A stretch of DNA of 64,000 nt from Lewinellaceae bacterium (GCA_020636005.1 JACJYR010000001.1:568001-632000), one strand, 5' to 3'; shown: positions 1 to 9,645, counted from the first letter of the stretch. Notes: a model not told the origin generated them from the sequence alone. Numbers and translations are program-made.

Positions 1-1
1 T

Positions 2-1381
2 TCCAACAACTTGGTTTCAACAGACCTGCCAGAAGCCCCTTCCACCAGTGACAATTCCCTGCGGGTAGAAATCCTGACGGACGATTATCCCGGCGAAATC
101 TATTGGGAAATCCTGGACGACAACGGGCTTGTTTGGTACCGGGGCGGCAACCCCGGCATTTTTACCGATGAAGAATTGGAAGGCACCTATGCTGCGGCCA
201 ATACAACCTACACCCATGATGTGCCCCTGCCTTCCAACGGCTGCTGGGAATTTACCATCTATGACGGGTATGGCGACGGCATCTGCTGCGGGGGCGGCCT
301 CGGCCATTACCGGTTGCTGGAACAAAGTAACTTTATCCTGTTGCAGGGCGGCGTTTTTACCGATGAGGACCACCGGCCTTTTTCCATGAACAGCGGCACC
401 ACCTTCAACGACAATGGGGCAATCAGGGGATACACCGGCGAAGCCGGCGATTTCTGTGGCGTGCTGGAGTTCACCCCATCCGTTGACATCCAGAACCTGG
501 GCGCCAATGCCATCAACACCCTTGAACTACAGATCCGCCGAGGCAACGAAACCCTGCAGACCACTTCGTGGGCCGGCAACCTGCTGCCTGGGCAGCTTGG
601 GGAAGTTTTGCTACAGCCGTTGGTTTTGGATAAAACCTCTGCCCTCGACATCCATATCACCTCGGTCAACGGCTCCCCTGATACCTACGATTTTGCCAAT
701 CATTTTCCTGTCAGACTATTTCGCCGCAAGGTGGAAGACAACCATATCACCCTGCAAATACAGACCGACACCTGGGGCTGGGAGGCCTATTGGGAGCTGC
801 AAAATGCTGCCGGTCAGGCCATTGCTTCCGGTGGCAACGAGGTTATCGGCCCCGACGGCGGTGGCCTCCGGGTGGCCCAGTTGGGCGACCCCGGCGCCTA
901 TCCAAGCGACACCCTCATCACACTGGATGTTTCGCTGCCCGACAGCGCCGCCGAATGTTATACCCTGCTGATGGTGGACGACTGGGGCGACGGTTTCCTG
1001 GACTATGGTTTTTATAAAATCTTTGATACAAATGGCCAGTTGTTGTTGAACACCAGGCCGATATACACGGAAGCCTCTAATTTGATAGATGCACAATTGG
1101 GCGTCTCAGGATCAAGGGAGCAGGAGGCTGGAAGCCTTCAACTCTATCCAAATCCCGTCAGCAACACCCTGGTGTTGGAGTATTTTTTGAATGAAAACGA
1201 ACCGCTGCAACTGGTTTTTCTCAATGCCTTCGGGCAACGGGTGCAGGTGCCAACGCCAGAACAGTCCGGAGCAGGCTTCCAGCGCCTGCCAATAGATGTT
1301 TCCGGCCTTGGGAACGGTATTTATTTCTTGAAGATCGGTGATGGGGAAAGGGCGACTGTGAAACGATTTGTCAAGTTTTGA
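2..1381 (+). CDS. T9SS-secreted protein, 5' end cut by window
   Basis: The reading frame is open to the first base of the window, so the true start lies upstream. The visible 460 residues hold two copies of a roughly 95-residue beta-rich module, at about residues 20-115 and 250-345. Each copy begins with an acidic TDxxxxExYWE-type stretch and ends with an aromatic DGYGDG or DDWGDG motif. The last 75 residues form a type A T9SS sorting domain, with LYPNPVSNTL at its start and a GNGIYFLKI strand near its end, so the protein should be exported across the outer membrane and anchored or released by the type IX system. The module resembles those found in secreted metalloproteases and adhesins of Bacteroidota, but no catalytic domain is visible in the part present. 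The role is therefore unknown. Confidence 0.85.
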   Translation, partial: SNNLVSTDLPEAPSTSDNSLRVEILTDDYPGEIYWEILDDNGLVWYRGGNPGIFTDEELEGTYAAANTTYTHDVPLPSNGCWEFTIYDGYGDGICCGGGLGHYRLLEQSNFILLQGGVFTDEDHRPFSMNSGTTFNDNGAIRGYTGEAGDFCGVLEFTPSVDIQNLGANAINTLELQIRRGNETLQTTSWAGNLLPGQLGEVLLQPLVLDKTSALDIHITSVNGSPDTYDFANHFPVRLFRRKVEDNHITLQIQTDTWGWEAYWELQNAAGQAIASGGNEVIGPDGGGLRVAQLGDPGAYPSDTLITLDVSLPDSAAECYTLLMVDDWGDGFLDYGFYKIFDTNGQLLLNTRPIYTEASNLIDAQLGVSGSREQEAGSLQLYPNPVSNTLVLEYFLNENEPLQLVFLNAFGQRVQVPTPEQSGAGFQRLPIDVSGLGNGIYFLKIGDGERATVKRFVKF

Positions 1382-1428
1382 GCGGCCGCTTACCCGATAT
1401 ACTTGCCGCCGTTCGCTTAGGGTCATTG

Positions 1429-1558
1429 ATGCGGGTATCGGGTTAAAATAACTGCCACATTTCCAGTTGTTTCAAAAATGAAATCATGGTGATTTTGAAA
1501 ATCACCATGATTTAACTTCTTGAAAATCAACCAATTATAAATTTGAACCCGTTATTCG
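1429..1558. repeat. Palindromic intergenic element, copy A
   Basis: This 130-bp element has a perfect 16-bp inverted repeat at its centre (1481-1496 and 1498-1513, one-base loop), and matching CGGGTT / AACCCG segments towards its ends. A second copy with about 80% identity in the left half lies at 34255-34809, where the two halves are separated at the palindrome centre. It sits 47 bp after a T9SS gene and may act as a transcription terminator or be a MITE-like mobile remnant. The rest of the 1382-1851 gap shows only the leader hairpin listed next. Confidence 0.75.
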
Positions 1559-1780
1559 TACCAAGGTTTTCGCTTTTAGCCAACAGCAAGAAACAAATAG
1601 CCAACAGCTCTTGCACTACCGGTCCCGGTTTTTCGGGAAAATCCGGCGGAGTGATCCATACATTGGCTTGCTCCTTGACAGGTACGTTCAAATTTTTCTT
1701 TTCAATTTGACAATACAACCTTGCAACGGGTGTTAATAGGTCTTGTATTTTTGCACCCCTTTTTTTAAGAAAGATTATGC

Positions 1781-1835
1781 GGGAAGCGAGTGATGAGCGG
1801 CGAGGACTATCCTCACAGCTCACTCCCGGCTTCCC
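1781..1835 (+). promoter_or_regulatory. Leader hairpin before the S9 peptidase gene
   Basis: GGGAAGC at 1781-1787 pairs with GCTTCCC at 1829-1835, and inner segments (GAGTGA/TGAGC with GCTCACTC, GAGG with CCTC) extend the stem. The structure ends 16 bp before the ATG at 1852, so it would lie in the 5' untranslated region and could affect translation or mRNA stability. It matches no riboswitch class known to me. Confidence 0.45.
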
Positions 1836-1851
1836 ATCCTAACAAAATAAT

Positions 1852-3840
1852 ATGAAGCCTTATATTCTTGTACTGCTCCTTTTAATAATGGTTGGGATGG
1901 CGCAGGCGCAAAGCCCAAGCCCTGACAACCTCATTCCCCGTGAACTGCTGTTTAAGGAAAAAGACAAAAACAAGGTTACCCTCACAACAGACGGTGAATT
2001 TATCCTGTACCAGAAAATGGCGGATGGCTCCGACAGTACGCTTTATTTTGTGAGCGGGCGATCCCCGTCTGCGGAGAAGAGCCGGAAGTTCGACGGGGCC
2101 ATCGCAGATTGGACGACCACTTACGACGGCGGCATCGTCGTCGTTGTGCGGCGGGACACCAGCCTGCAAGTGGAATTTACGACCCTGGGCGCCAAAAATG
2201 CCAAGAAGCTCGACGTGCAGCCTTTCACCCGCATGGAGTTTATTTACCAAAGCCCCCGTTTCCCCAATAAGGTCGTGGTAAATTTTACGGCCAAAGACGA
2301 GACCCAAAACGGCATATATTTTCTCGATCTTTTCAGTGGCAATATGCGCCGACTTGGCACGATGGGCGATTTTCAACAGATCTATTTCGATGAAAATTTC
2401 GGCATGGTTGCCGCACTCGGCAGGAATGATCTCGGTGGCAACAGCATTTTCGTCCGCCGGGAAGGAATTTGGGAGGAAGTGCGCAAATATCCTTTCAACC
2501 CTGAAATGTTCATCGGCGGGCTGTCCAGGATCATCTCTGTCAGTGGTGATGGCAAAACGGTTTACGCAACCGACAACTTGGACAAGGACAAGACCACGCT
2601 GGTAGCCATAGACGTGGAAAGCGGCCAGGTGACCGAACTGGCCAGCGACCCCGATGCCGACATCCTGCCCTACGCATTTACGCTTGACCCCAACGGCAAA
2701 CCGACTTCAGTGGCCGCACTTTGGGGCGATACCAAACGGCACATCCTCGACGAATCCATCCGAAAAGATTTCGAGTTTTTGGACAAGGAACTGAACGGCA
2801 AGGTAGGCTTTGCCGGATCGAGCCTGGACGAGAAGCTCTGGCTGGTGCGGAAAATAGACGGCGGCCCGCAAACCTATTACCACTACGACCGGGCCAACCA
2901 AAAACTGACCGAACTGTTCAACGACTTTTCCTACCTGAACGGCTACGACCTGCCCACCCGCACGGCCGTTACCATCACCACCCGTGACAGCCTGCGGATC
3001 CCTGCCAACATCTATGTGCCACCCGGCATGTCGAACACCAAAGGGATGCCCAAAGTACCGCTTCCGACAGTTATCTACATACACGGCGGCCCTTGGGCAG
3101 GCGTCACACACTGGAACAACTGGTTCCATACCAGGAATTTCCAACTGCTGGCCAACCGGGGCTACGTCGTCATTGTGATGGAATTCCGCGGCACGACCGG
3201 TCTGGGGAAAGCAGTCTGCGATGCAGGCGACAAACAGTGGGGCGAAAAAATGCACAACGACATCGTGGACGTGGCCACCTGGGCCATCAAGAGTGGCGTC
3301 TCGAACCGCAAACGGATCGCCTTGTGGGGCTGGTCGTACGGGGGATATGCTGTAAACTTTGCGCTCGGCGCCGCACCGGATCTGTTTGCCGCCGGCGTCT
3401 CCATGTACGGCATCGCCGACCTGCCCGCCTTTTGTAAATTGCCCTTTGCCGACAACGACCTCTGGCGCAACAGGGTCGGTGACGTGAATACAGAAGAAGG
3501 GGCGGCCCTGCTGAAAGCCCATTCGCCCACCACCTACCTTAAAGACATCCACAGCCCCATCCTGCTCACCACCGGCAGCCAGGACGACCGGGTACCCCAA
3601 CAACAAGTGGACGACTTCGCCAAAGCCCTCCACAACGCAAATAAGGATGTTATCTATTTTTATTACCCCGACGAGGGGCACGACTACCAAAAGCCGGAAA
3701 CCTGGATTTCATTCTGGGCCATCGCCGAGGACTTTTTGAACAAGCATGTCGGCGGGCGCAAGGAACCTAAGAAGGATGATATTGAAAAAGGGAACTTTAC
3801 AACGGTTTTCGGGGCGGAGTACATCGAGGAGATTAAGTAA
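1852..3840 (+). CDS. S9 family (prolyl oligopeptidase-type) secreted peptidase
   Basis: The 662-residue protein begins with a cleavable signal peptide (MKPYILVLLLLIMVGMAQAQ) and should act in the periplasm or outside the cell, cutting short peptides. An N-terminal beta-propeller-like region of about 370 residues precedes an alpha/beta hydrolase domain. The catalytic triad is readable: Ser495 in GWSYGG, Asp578 in GSQDDRVP and His610 in DEGHD. This is the usual arrangement of S9 dipeptidyl-peptidase/acylaminoacyl-peptidase relatives. The gene stands alone, with a leader hairpin upstream and a strong terminator shared with convergent alaS downstream. The exact substrate cannot be read from sequence. 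Confidence 0.93.
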   Translation: MKPYILVLLLLIMVGMAQAQSPSPDNLIPRELLFKEKDKNKVTLTTDGEFILYQKMADGSDSTLYFVSGRSPSAEKSRKFDGAIADWTTTYDGGIVVVVRRDTSLQVEFTTLGAKNAKKLDVQPFTRMEFIYQSPRFPNKVVVNFTAKDETQNGIYFLDLFSGNMRRLGTMGDFQQIYFDENFGMVAALGRNDLGGNSIFVRREGIWEEVRKYPFNPEMFIGGLSRIISVSGDGKTVYATDNLDKDKTTLVAIDVESGQVTELASDPDADILPYAFTLDPNGKPTSVAALWGDTKRHILDESIRKDFEFLDKELNGKVGFAGSSLDEKLWLVRKIDGGPQTYYHYDRANQKLTELFNDFSYLNGYDLPTRTAVTITTRDSLRIPANIYVPPGMSNTKGMPKVPLPTVIYIHGGPWAGVTHWNNWFHTRNFQLLANRGYVVIVMEFRGTTGLGKAVCDAGDKQWGEKMHNDIVDVATWAIKSGVSNRKRIALWGWSYGGYAVNFALGAAPDLFAAGVSMYGIADLPAFCKLPFADNDLWRNRVGDVNTEEGAALLKAHSPTTYLKDIHSPILLTTGSQDDRVPQQQVDDFAKALHNANKDVIYFYYPDEGHDYQKPETWISFWAIAEDFLNKHVGGRKEPKKDDIEKGNFTTVFGAEYIEEIK

Positions 3841-3878
3841 AACGGAAAGCTCATATCGGACATTGAAGATCGAAAGCA

Positions 3879-3918
3879 AAGAGGCTCACCTTAGACCAGC
3901 GTCTTAGGTGAGCCTCTT
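3879..3918. terminator. Bidirectional terminator between S9 peptidase and alaS
   Basis: Two 18-bp arms (3879-3896 and 3901-3918, one mismatch) enclose a 4-base loop. The hairpin lies between convergent genes, and a T-rich stretch follows on the plus side. Confidence 0.85.
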
Positions 3919-3942
3919 CTTTATAGAGGTGTTTTCTCTCTA

Positions 3943-6609
3943 TCATGGTGTTTGGCCAAACAAGTCCCTGGCCTTGGCGATAGCCTTGTCCAGGCCTGTG
4001 GCATCCTTCCCGCCGGCGGTGGCAAAAAACGCCTGTCCACCACCTCCGCCCTGAATCTCTTTGGCCAGTTCCCGCACCATGTTGCCGGCGTGGAGCCCAT
4101 GTCCGTTTTCTGTAAGTTCCTTGCTGATGGCTACCATTATCTGGGGCTTGTTGTCAACCACGGCGCCGAAGACGATGCAGGCATGGCCGAGTTCGTTTTC
4201 CAGTTGGTAGGCCAGTGTTTTAATGGCATTGGCATCCTGGAGGGGCAGCTTGGCAGCGATGAAATTGACGCCGTTCAACTGTTGCACCTGGCCTTTGAGT
4301 TGCCCTTTGAGTTGGCCGGCCTGTTCGGCGACGAGTTGTTCCACTTGTTTTTTCAGCGCCTTGTTTTCTTCCTGTAAAACAGCGATGGCCTTGAGCGGAT
4401 CCTGGGAGCTTTTCAACTGGTTGCGCATTTCCTGCAACAGTTCCAATTCAGATCGAAGATAGCTTTCAGCGTGTTCGGCGGTAACCGCTTCGATGCGCCG
4501 GACGCCAGCGGCTACGGCACTTTCGCCCACCACTTTGAAGAGGCCAATCTCGCCGGTGGCCTGCACGTGGGTGCCGCCGCAGAGTTCCTGGCTGAAATTT
4601 TTGTCAAACGTGACCACCCTTACGTTGTCGCCATATTTTTCACCAAAAAGCATCATGGCACCCAACTTCCTGGCAGCTTCGATGGGCATGTTCCGCACTT
4701 CTTCCAGAGGAATGTTTTCCCTGATTTTTTCATTCACCATCGTTTCAATTTTCAGCAATTCCTCCTCCGATAGTTTTTCAAAATGGGTGAAATCGAAACG
4801 CAGGCGGCGGTCGTCCACATCCTGGCCTTTTTGGAGGGCGTGGGTGCCCAGGATGCGGTGCAGGGCAGCGTGCATGAGGTGCGTAGCAGAATGGTTGCTG
4901 GAAGTGGCTTGCCGTTTGTTGGCGTCCACAGAAGCCTCCACACCACCCGTGATGTCTTCCGGCAGCTTGTCCACCACCTGGATGATGAGGTCGTTTTCTT
5001 TTTGCGTATCAAGCACTTTGATGCGCTGTTCGCCAAACTCCAGCCAGCCGCTGTCGCCATGCTGGCCGCCACTTTCGGCATAAAAAGGCGTACGGTTGAG
5101 CACGAGTTGGTACTGGCTGCCCTTTGCAGTTTTAACAGTGCGGTAGCGCAGCACCCTGGCGTCATTGACCACCAGTTGGTCGTAGCCGACGAACTCCACC
5201 TCCTCGCCGGTGCGCACAATTTGCCAATCGCCGGTTGCTTTGGCTGCTGCTGCACGGGCGCGGTCTTTTTGGGCCTGCATGGCTTTTTCAAAGCCTTTTT
5301 CATCCACCGTCCAGCCCTTTTCCTCGGCCATCAGGCGGGTGAGGTCGATGGGGAAGCCGAAGGTATCGTAGAGTTCAAAGGCATCCTCACCGTTGATGAT
5401 GTTGTCCGAGACTTTCAGGTCGGCAAAGCGGCGGAGGCCATTTTCCAGGGTATTCAAAAAAGCCTTTTCCTCCCCTTGTATGATTTTGGCGACCTGCGCT
5501 TCCTGGGCTTTCAGTTCCGGGAACACATCGGCGAAACTCGTTGCCAGCAAAGGGACTATCCGGTACAGGAGTGGTTCCTTGATATTTAAAAAAGAATAGT
5601 AATAACGCACGGCCCTGCGCAGGATGCGGCGGATGACGTAGCCCGCCCCCGTGTTGCCGGGCAACTGCCCATCTGCAATGGTAAAGCTCACGGCACGAAT
5701 ATGGTCGGCCACCACCCGCATAGCTATATCAGAAGCGAGCGTTGAGGGTTGAGAAGACAGGGAAGCGCCAGCCCCGGGATACTGGCCGGTGTATTTGATG
5801 CCACTTTCATTTTCGATGAAATGTATAATGGGCGTGAAAATATCAGTATCGTAGGTATTGAGCTTACCTTGTATGACCAATGTGAGGCGTTCGAAACCCA
5901 TACCGGTATCCACGTGCTTTTCGGGCAGTTCTTCCAGCGAGCCATCGGCCTTTCTGTTGAACTGGATGAAGACGTTGTTCCAGATTTCGATGACACGGGG
6001 ATCGCCAAGGTTCACCAGTTTTTCACCGGGCACTTTGGCCCTTTCCTCGTCGGGGCGCAGGTCAATGTGGATTTCAGAACAGGGGCCGCAGGGGCCCTGG
6101 TCGCCCATTTCCCAAAAGTTGTCTTTTTTGTTGCCGTTGATGATGTGGTGTTCAGGAAGATATTGCTTCCAAAAAGCTCTTGCTTCCTCATCAGGTTCCA
6201 GCCCTTCGTCGGGCTCACCCTCGAACACGGTGGCGTACAGGCGGTCTTTTGGCAGTTGAAAAACATCTGCCAGCAGCTCCCACGACCATTCAATGGCCTC
6301 TTTTTTGAAGTAGTCGCCAAAGGACCAGTTGCCAAGCATCTCGAACATGGTGTGGTGGTAGCCGTCCCGGCCCACTTCCTCCAGGTCGTTGTGCTTGCCG
6401 CTCACGCGCAGGCACTTTTGGGTGTCGGCCACCCGGCGCACGTCCGGCACCTGGTTGCCCAGGAAGTAATCCTTAAACTGGTTCATGCCCGCATTGGTAA
6501 ACATCAGCGTCGGGTCACCTTTGTTTACAATGGGTGCGGACGGCACGATTTTGTGCTGTTTGGAAGCGAAAAAATCGAGGAAAGTGCGTCTGATCTGCTG
6601 TGCTGTCAT
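3943..6609 (-). CDS. alaS: Alanyl-tRNA synthetase
   Basis: This full-length 888-residue class II synthetase charges tRNA-Ala with alanine in the cytoplasm. The N-terminal catalytic core is recognised by VNKGDPTLMFTNAGMNQFKD and by MFEMLGNWSFGDYF. The editing domain, which hydrolyses mischarged Ser/Gly-tRNA, carries the four zinc ligands His573, His577, Cys677 and His681 (SATH and CGGTH motifs). A C-terminal coiled coil and a glycine-rich DHHA1-like domain (EIQGGGGGQAFFATAGG) complete the protein. The ATG at 6609 gives the conserved N-terminus beginning MTAQQIRRTFLDFF. It is transcribed alone, convergent with the S9 peptidase and divergent from the M23 peptidase. Confidence 0.98.
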   Translation of the reverse strand: MTAQQIRRTFLDFFASKQHKIVPSAPIVNKGDPTLMFTNAGMNQFKDYFLGNQVPDVRRVADTQKCLRVSGKHNDLEEVGRDGYHHTMFEMLGNWSFGDYFKKEAIEWSWELLADVFQLPKDRLYATVFEGEPDEGLEPDEEARAFWKQYLPEHHIINGNKKDNFWEMGDQGPCGPCSEIHIDLRPDEERAKVPGEKLVNLGDPRVIEIWNNVFIQFNRKADGSLEELPEKHVDTGMGFERLTLVIQGKLNTYDTDIFTPIIHFIENESGIKYTGQYPGAGASLSSQPSTLASDIAMRVVADHIRAVSFTIADGQLPGNTGAGYVIRRILRRAVRYYYSFLNIKEPLLYRIVPLLATSFADVFPELKAQEAQVAKIIQGEEKAFLNTLENGLRRFADLKVSDNIINGEDAFELYDTFGFPIDLTRLMAEEKGWTVDEKGFEKAMQAQKDRARAAAAKATGDWQIVRTGEEVEFVGYDQLVVNDARVLRYRTVKTAKGSQYQLVLNRTPFYAESGGQHGDSGWLEFGEQRIKVLDTQKENDLIIQVVDKLPEDITGGVEASVDANKRQATSSNHSATHLMHAALHRILGTHALQKGQDVDDRRLRFDFTHFEKLSEEELLKIETMVNEKIRENIPLEEVRNMPIEAARKLGAMMLFGEKYGDNVRVVTFDKNFSQELCGGTHVQATGEIGLFKVVGESAVAAGVRRIEAVTAEHAESYLRSELELLQEMRNQLKSSQDPLKAIAVLQEENKALKKQVEQLVAEQAGQLKGQLKGQVQQLNGVNFIAAKLPLQDANAIKTLAYQLENELGHACIVFGAVVDNKPQIMVAISKELTENGHGLHAGNMVRELAKEIQGGGGGQAFFATAGGKDATGLDKAIAKARDLFGQTP

Positions 6610-7153
6610 CGAAATAAAATTTTATGAAATGGCCTTTTGGCAAGAACGGGCGAAGGTAAGCATTGATGCTTTCAAATGGTTCCCGTTCAAAAAATTAGTG
6701 ATTTTGTTTAAACGTATTAAATAATAATATCTTCATAAGGTGGAAATAATCAATGCTGTTTGTCAACTTGAGTAAAAACCTTCTTAGGCAACCCACGAAA
6801 AGTTTTCCACACAAGGGTTGACTTTCAAGGTTTTTTTTCATATTTGCCACCGCCTTGAAAAAATAAGAGGACACCGAAACTGACCAGCCGAACATTTTTA
6901 GGGCAAACAGACATAGAGAAGAATTCTCTTACTGATATTAAAATGTTTATTTGTATTTGCGATTCGATCATTGAGTTCCATGAAAAATCTGGTAAACTGT
7001 TCTTGATTTTTGCCCGTGTGAACATTAAGAATCAACCGCTAAACCAAGGGAGGGAACCCTTTAGTTTTGGAGTGCTTGCTCAACATGTATGCTTTTTTAA
7101 TCATGGTTTTGCAAGGGCGGCAAAATTAGGTATTGGCTAACAACAGACCACGT
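6610..7153. other. Intergenic region between divergent alaS and M23 peptidase
   Basis: The region is AT-rich, about 540 bp, between two divergent start codons, so promoters for both genes should lie here. Several short open frames occur on both strands, but none has convincing composition or homology. No repeat or RNA gene was recognised. Confidence 0.5.
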
Positions 7154-8137
7154 ATGAGACGAGAAAAATTCTTCTACAACAAACAGACACTACAGTACGA
7201 AAAAATCCGGCTTTCCATCAAAGAGAAACTATCCAGGATTTTCGGCTTTACTTCTGCCGTTGTAGTTACCGGCTTTCTGCTTACACTTCTCATCTGGAAG
7301 TTTTTTCCATCCCCACAAGAAGAGCTGCTACTGGCTGAGATAGATCGCCTCAAAGGCGAAATCAGCGTCGTGAAAGGCGACTTCGACCTGATGTCCAGGG
7401 CCTTGTCCAGCATCCAGGATCGGGATCGCCGGGTACACCGCCTGGTGCTCGAAATGGATCCCGTTGACGAGAACGTCTGGGAGGGTGGTGTCGGTGGTAC
7501 GGATCGTTACGCAGAACTGAAGACCTTCCGCAACTCCGGCGACATGATGGCCCAACTCCGCCAAAAAGTGGACAAGCTCAAGCGCCAGATGGTCGTGCAG
7601 TCCAAATCGCTGGACGAAATAGAAGAAATGGCCGAGGGCAAAGAGAAAATGCTCGCTTCCATCCCCTCCATTAAGCCCGTAAGGGCCGACAAGCTCAACC
7701 GTGGCGTCGAACTGCTCTCCGGTTTCGGTTACCGCCTCCACCCTATCCACAAAATCGTAAAAATGCACGCAGGCATTGACTTTTCTGCCCCGCAAGGGAC
7801 GCCCATCCAGGCTACCGGCGACGGCAAAGTGGTGGAAGTGGACAACAACAAAAGCGGCTACGGCCTCCACGTGGTGATAGACCACGGTTATGGCTATAAG
7901 ACCCTGTATGGGCACCTTTCAGGGGTCGAGGTGAAGGTAGGCCAGAAAATCAAGAAAGGCCACCAAATCGGCGAAGTAGGCAGCACGGGTACTTCGACGG
8001 CCCCCCATTGCCACTACGAAGTCCATTACAAAGGCAAGCCCGTCAACCCTATAGACTATGTGCTGGACGGGCTGACCCCGAAAGAGTACCAGGAACTGGT
8101 GCGCCTCTCCGAACTCGACAACCAATCTTTTGACTAA
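7154..8137 (+). CDS. M23 family (LytM-type) cell-wall endopeptidase, membrane-anchored
   Basis: I take the ATG at 7154 (MRREKFFYNKQTLQYEKIRL) rather than a TTG 21 bp upstream, because related Bacteroidota proteins begin this way. That gives 327 residues. One transmembrane helix (about residues 35-55) is followed by a coiled-coil stretch and then a lysostaphin-like domain. The zinc-binding motifs are intact: His205 and Asp209 in HAGIDFS, and His285-Cys-His287 in PHCHYEV. The enzyme should cleave peptidoglycan cross-links in the periplasm. A canonical terminator follows at 8226. Confidence 0.93.
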   Translation: MRREKFFYNKQTLQYEKIRLSIKEKLSRIFGFTSAVVVTGFLLTLLIWKFFPSPQEELLLAEIDRLKGEISVVKGDFDLMSRALSSIQDRDRRVHRLVLEMDPVDENVWEGGVGGTDRYAELKTFRNSGDMMAQLRQKVDKLKRQMVVQSKSLDEIEEMAEGKEKMLASIPSIKPVRADKLNRGVELLSGFGYRLHPIHKIVKMHAGIDFSAPQGTPIQATGDGKVVEVDNNKSGYGLHVVIDHGYGYKTLYGHLSGVEVKVGQKIKKGHQIGEVGSTGTSTAPHCHYEVHYKGKPVNPIDYVLDGLTPKEYQELVRLSELDNQSFD

Positions 8138-8225
8138 GCCTATTATAAATCCTGTTATCCTTTAACGAACATCAAAACAAGCGTCCATCTTTACTTTAAA
8201 CAGTATTTTCAGAAAAACTAACGAG

Positions 8226-8251
8226 AGGCCTCCGGTTCGGAGGCCTTTTTT
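8226..8251 (+). terminator. Rho-independent terminator after M23 peptidase
   Basis: Perfect 9-bp arms (AGGCCTCCG / CGGAGGCCT) with a 3-base loop are followed by a run of six T residues. Confidence 0.93.
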
Positions 8252-8269
8252 GTTTTACTGGGAAAAAGA

Positions 8270-8530
8270 AAAACGTGGTGGCCTGGCAAAGGTGGCAGCC
8301 TGACAACCCGGGATGAGCAAGGCAATATCTGGATGGGCTTTGAGGGAAAAAAAGCAGTTCTTAAATACCTGCCAGCTTCCGATAAAACCATCGAGTTCCC
8401 AACCGATTGGCTCTGCAACTTAGGCAAATGCATGGTCCCGTTCTATGATTCCGTCACCCGGCCCCTTTTTGTAGGTAGTACCATGGCTGGGGTATTTGAA
8501 TACGGCCAACCAAACGCTCAGGCCTTTTAA
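8270..8530 (+). pseudogene. Fragment of a two-component propeller sensor kinase
   Basis: A plus-strand frame open from about 8252 to the TAA at 8528-8530 encodes RDEQGNIWMGFEG, the typical blade signature of two-component regulator propeller kinases, followed by further blade-like sequence. It has no start codon or signal peptide, no kinase domain and only about 85 residues, so it looks like a residue of a deleted sensor gene. It lies next to a broken LytTR response regulator on the opposite strand. The exact 5' limit is uncertain. Confidence 0.5.
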
Positions 8531-8612
8531 AGCCGGCCTCCTGCACCATGTAAAATTTGTGCGTGGAAAATCCTCCCGATGACCTCGTACCCGGGCGACT
8601 CGCTGGCATGCC

Positions 8613-9371
8613 CTACCTCCCCATCCACTCCTTAAACTCCGTCACCCGGTCGGCACTGACGAGGGCTTCTACTTTGGGCTTGGGCAGCAGGTCGAGTTTG
8701 AGTTTCCCCTTAAAATAGGTGTGCGCCGTATTTATGGCGGGAAAACTCACCAGGTATTGCCGGCTGATGCGAAAGAACAGTTTTGGGTCGAGCAGGGAGG
8801 TCAGTTTGTCCAGGCTGAAATCAATGGGCAGTTGCTGCCCGTCACGGGTCACCATGAACGTGATTTTTTCTTCCGAATATAAATAGGAGATGTCCCGTGT
8901 CTCGATGCTGCGGATTTTCGTGCCGACGGTTATCATGAAGCGCTCCTTGTAGGCCGGCTCGTTTTTTTAACCGATGAACTGGAGCAGGGCGTCGAGGTTG
9001 GGTTGGGCGTACCTTTTTTTCAGGGATTGATATTTTTCCAGCGCCTGCACCAGTTCGTCGTAGTTGATGGGCTTCAGCAGGTAGTCCACGCTGTTCACCT
9101 TGAAGGCCTGAATCATGTACTCGTCGTAAGCGGTGGTGAAAATGACGGGCGCCGCCAGCCGCACCTGCTCGAAAATTTTGAAGGCAAGGTCGTCCTCCAG
9201 GTGGATGTCCATGAACACGAGGTCGGGCTCGGGGTGGGCATCGAGCCAGGCCACTGCCTCCTGCACGGAAGGCAAAATGGACATGACATTGATGGTTGGG
9301 TCATATTTCTGCAACAGGCCCTCCAGCCGCCGGGCGGTGAGGTTTTCGTCTTCGATGATGATGGCGTTCAT
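8613..9371 (-). pseudogene. LytTR-family response regulator split by an in-frame stop
   Basis: The receiver half (8967-9371, start MNAIIIEDEN) carries phospho-acceptor Asp55 in VFMDIHL and the conserved TTAYDEY and KPI segments. It ends at a TAA. Ten codons further in the same frame comes an ATG (8936) that begins a complete LytTR DNA-binding domain (8613-8936; SIETRDISYLYSEE, FFRISRQYLVSF). No frameshift separates the halves; a single in-frame TAA at 8967-8969, next to a run of A residues, does. Intact relatives in this window (18654-19412, 53684-54436) are 250-252 residues, matching the joined length here. An AAGGAG lies just upstream of the internal ATG, so two separate polypeptides are possible, but decay is simpler. 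A base-call error is also possible. Confidence 0.75.
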
Positions 9372-9379
9372 ATTTGCGG

Positions 9380-9469
9380 GTTGATGAGGGTTGATAAGGT
9401 TCATAAGGGTTGATAAGAGTTTATTTGGTTGATTATCAACCCTTATGAACCTTATCAACCCTCATCAAC
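9380..9469. repeat. Perfect 37-bp inverted repeat upstream of the split regulator
   Basis: Arms 9380-9416 and 9433-9469 are exact reverse complements around a 16-base loop. Each arm is itself built from repeats of GGTTGATAAGG-like units. It begins 9 bp upstream of the regulator start. The remaining gap to 9645 holds only a short minus-strand open stretch ending at 9498, which I cannot assign. Confidence 0.9.
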
Positions 9470-9645
9470 TTAATGCCTTCAGACAAAACCATCCGTGCTA
9501 TAGTATAACATCTTGATATTCCGCCCCAAGGGTTATGCTGAAGCGGTACACCGGATCGGCTTCAAGGCTCCCTGGGCGGGAAAATCAATCGTAGCCTGTT
9601 CCTTCCTGGCGTGAACCATCTCCCGTTTTTTGCATTTCACCCCCT

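Noticed and set aside
1527..1823. A 98-codon minus-strand frame between the first two genes
   Set aside because: It overlaps the palindromic element and the leader hairpin, and has no recognised motif.
9498..9585. A short minus-strand open stretch resembling the end of a protein
   Set aside because: Only about 28 codons follow a stop, with no start codon and no assignable similarity. It may be a further remnant of the decayed locus but cannot be supported.
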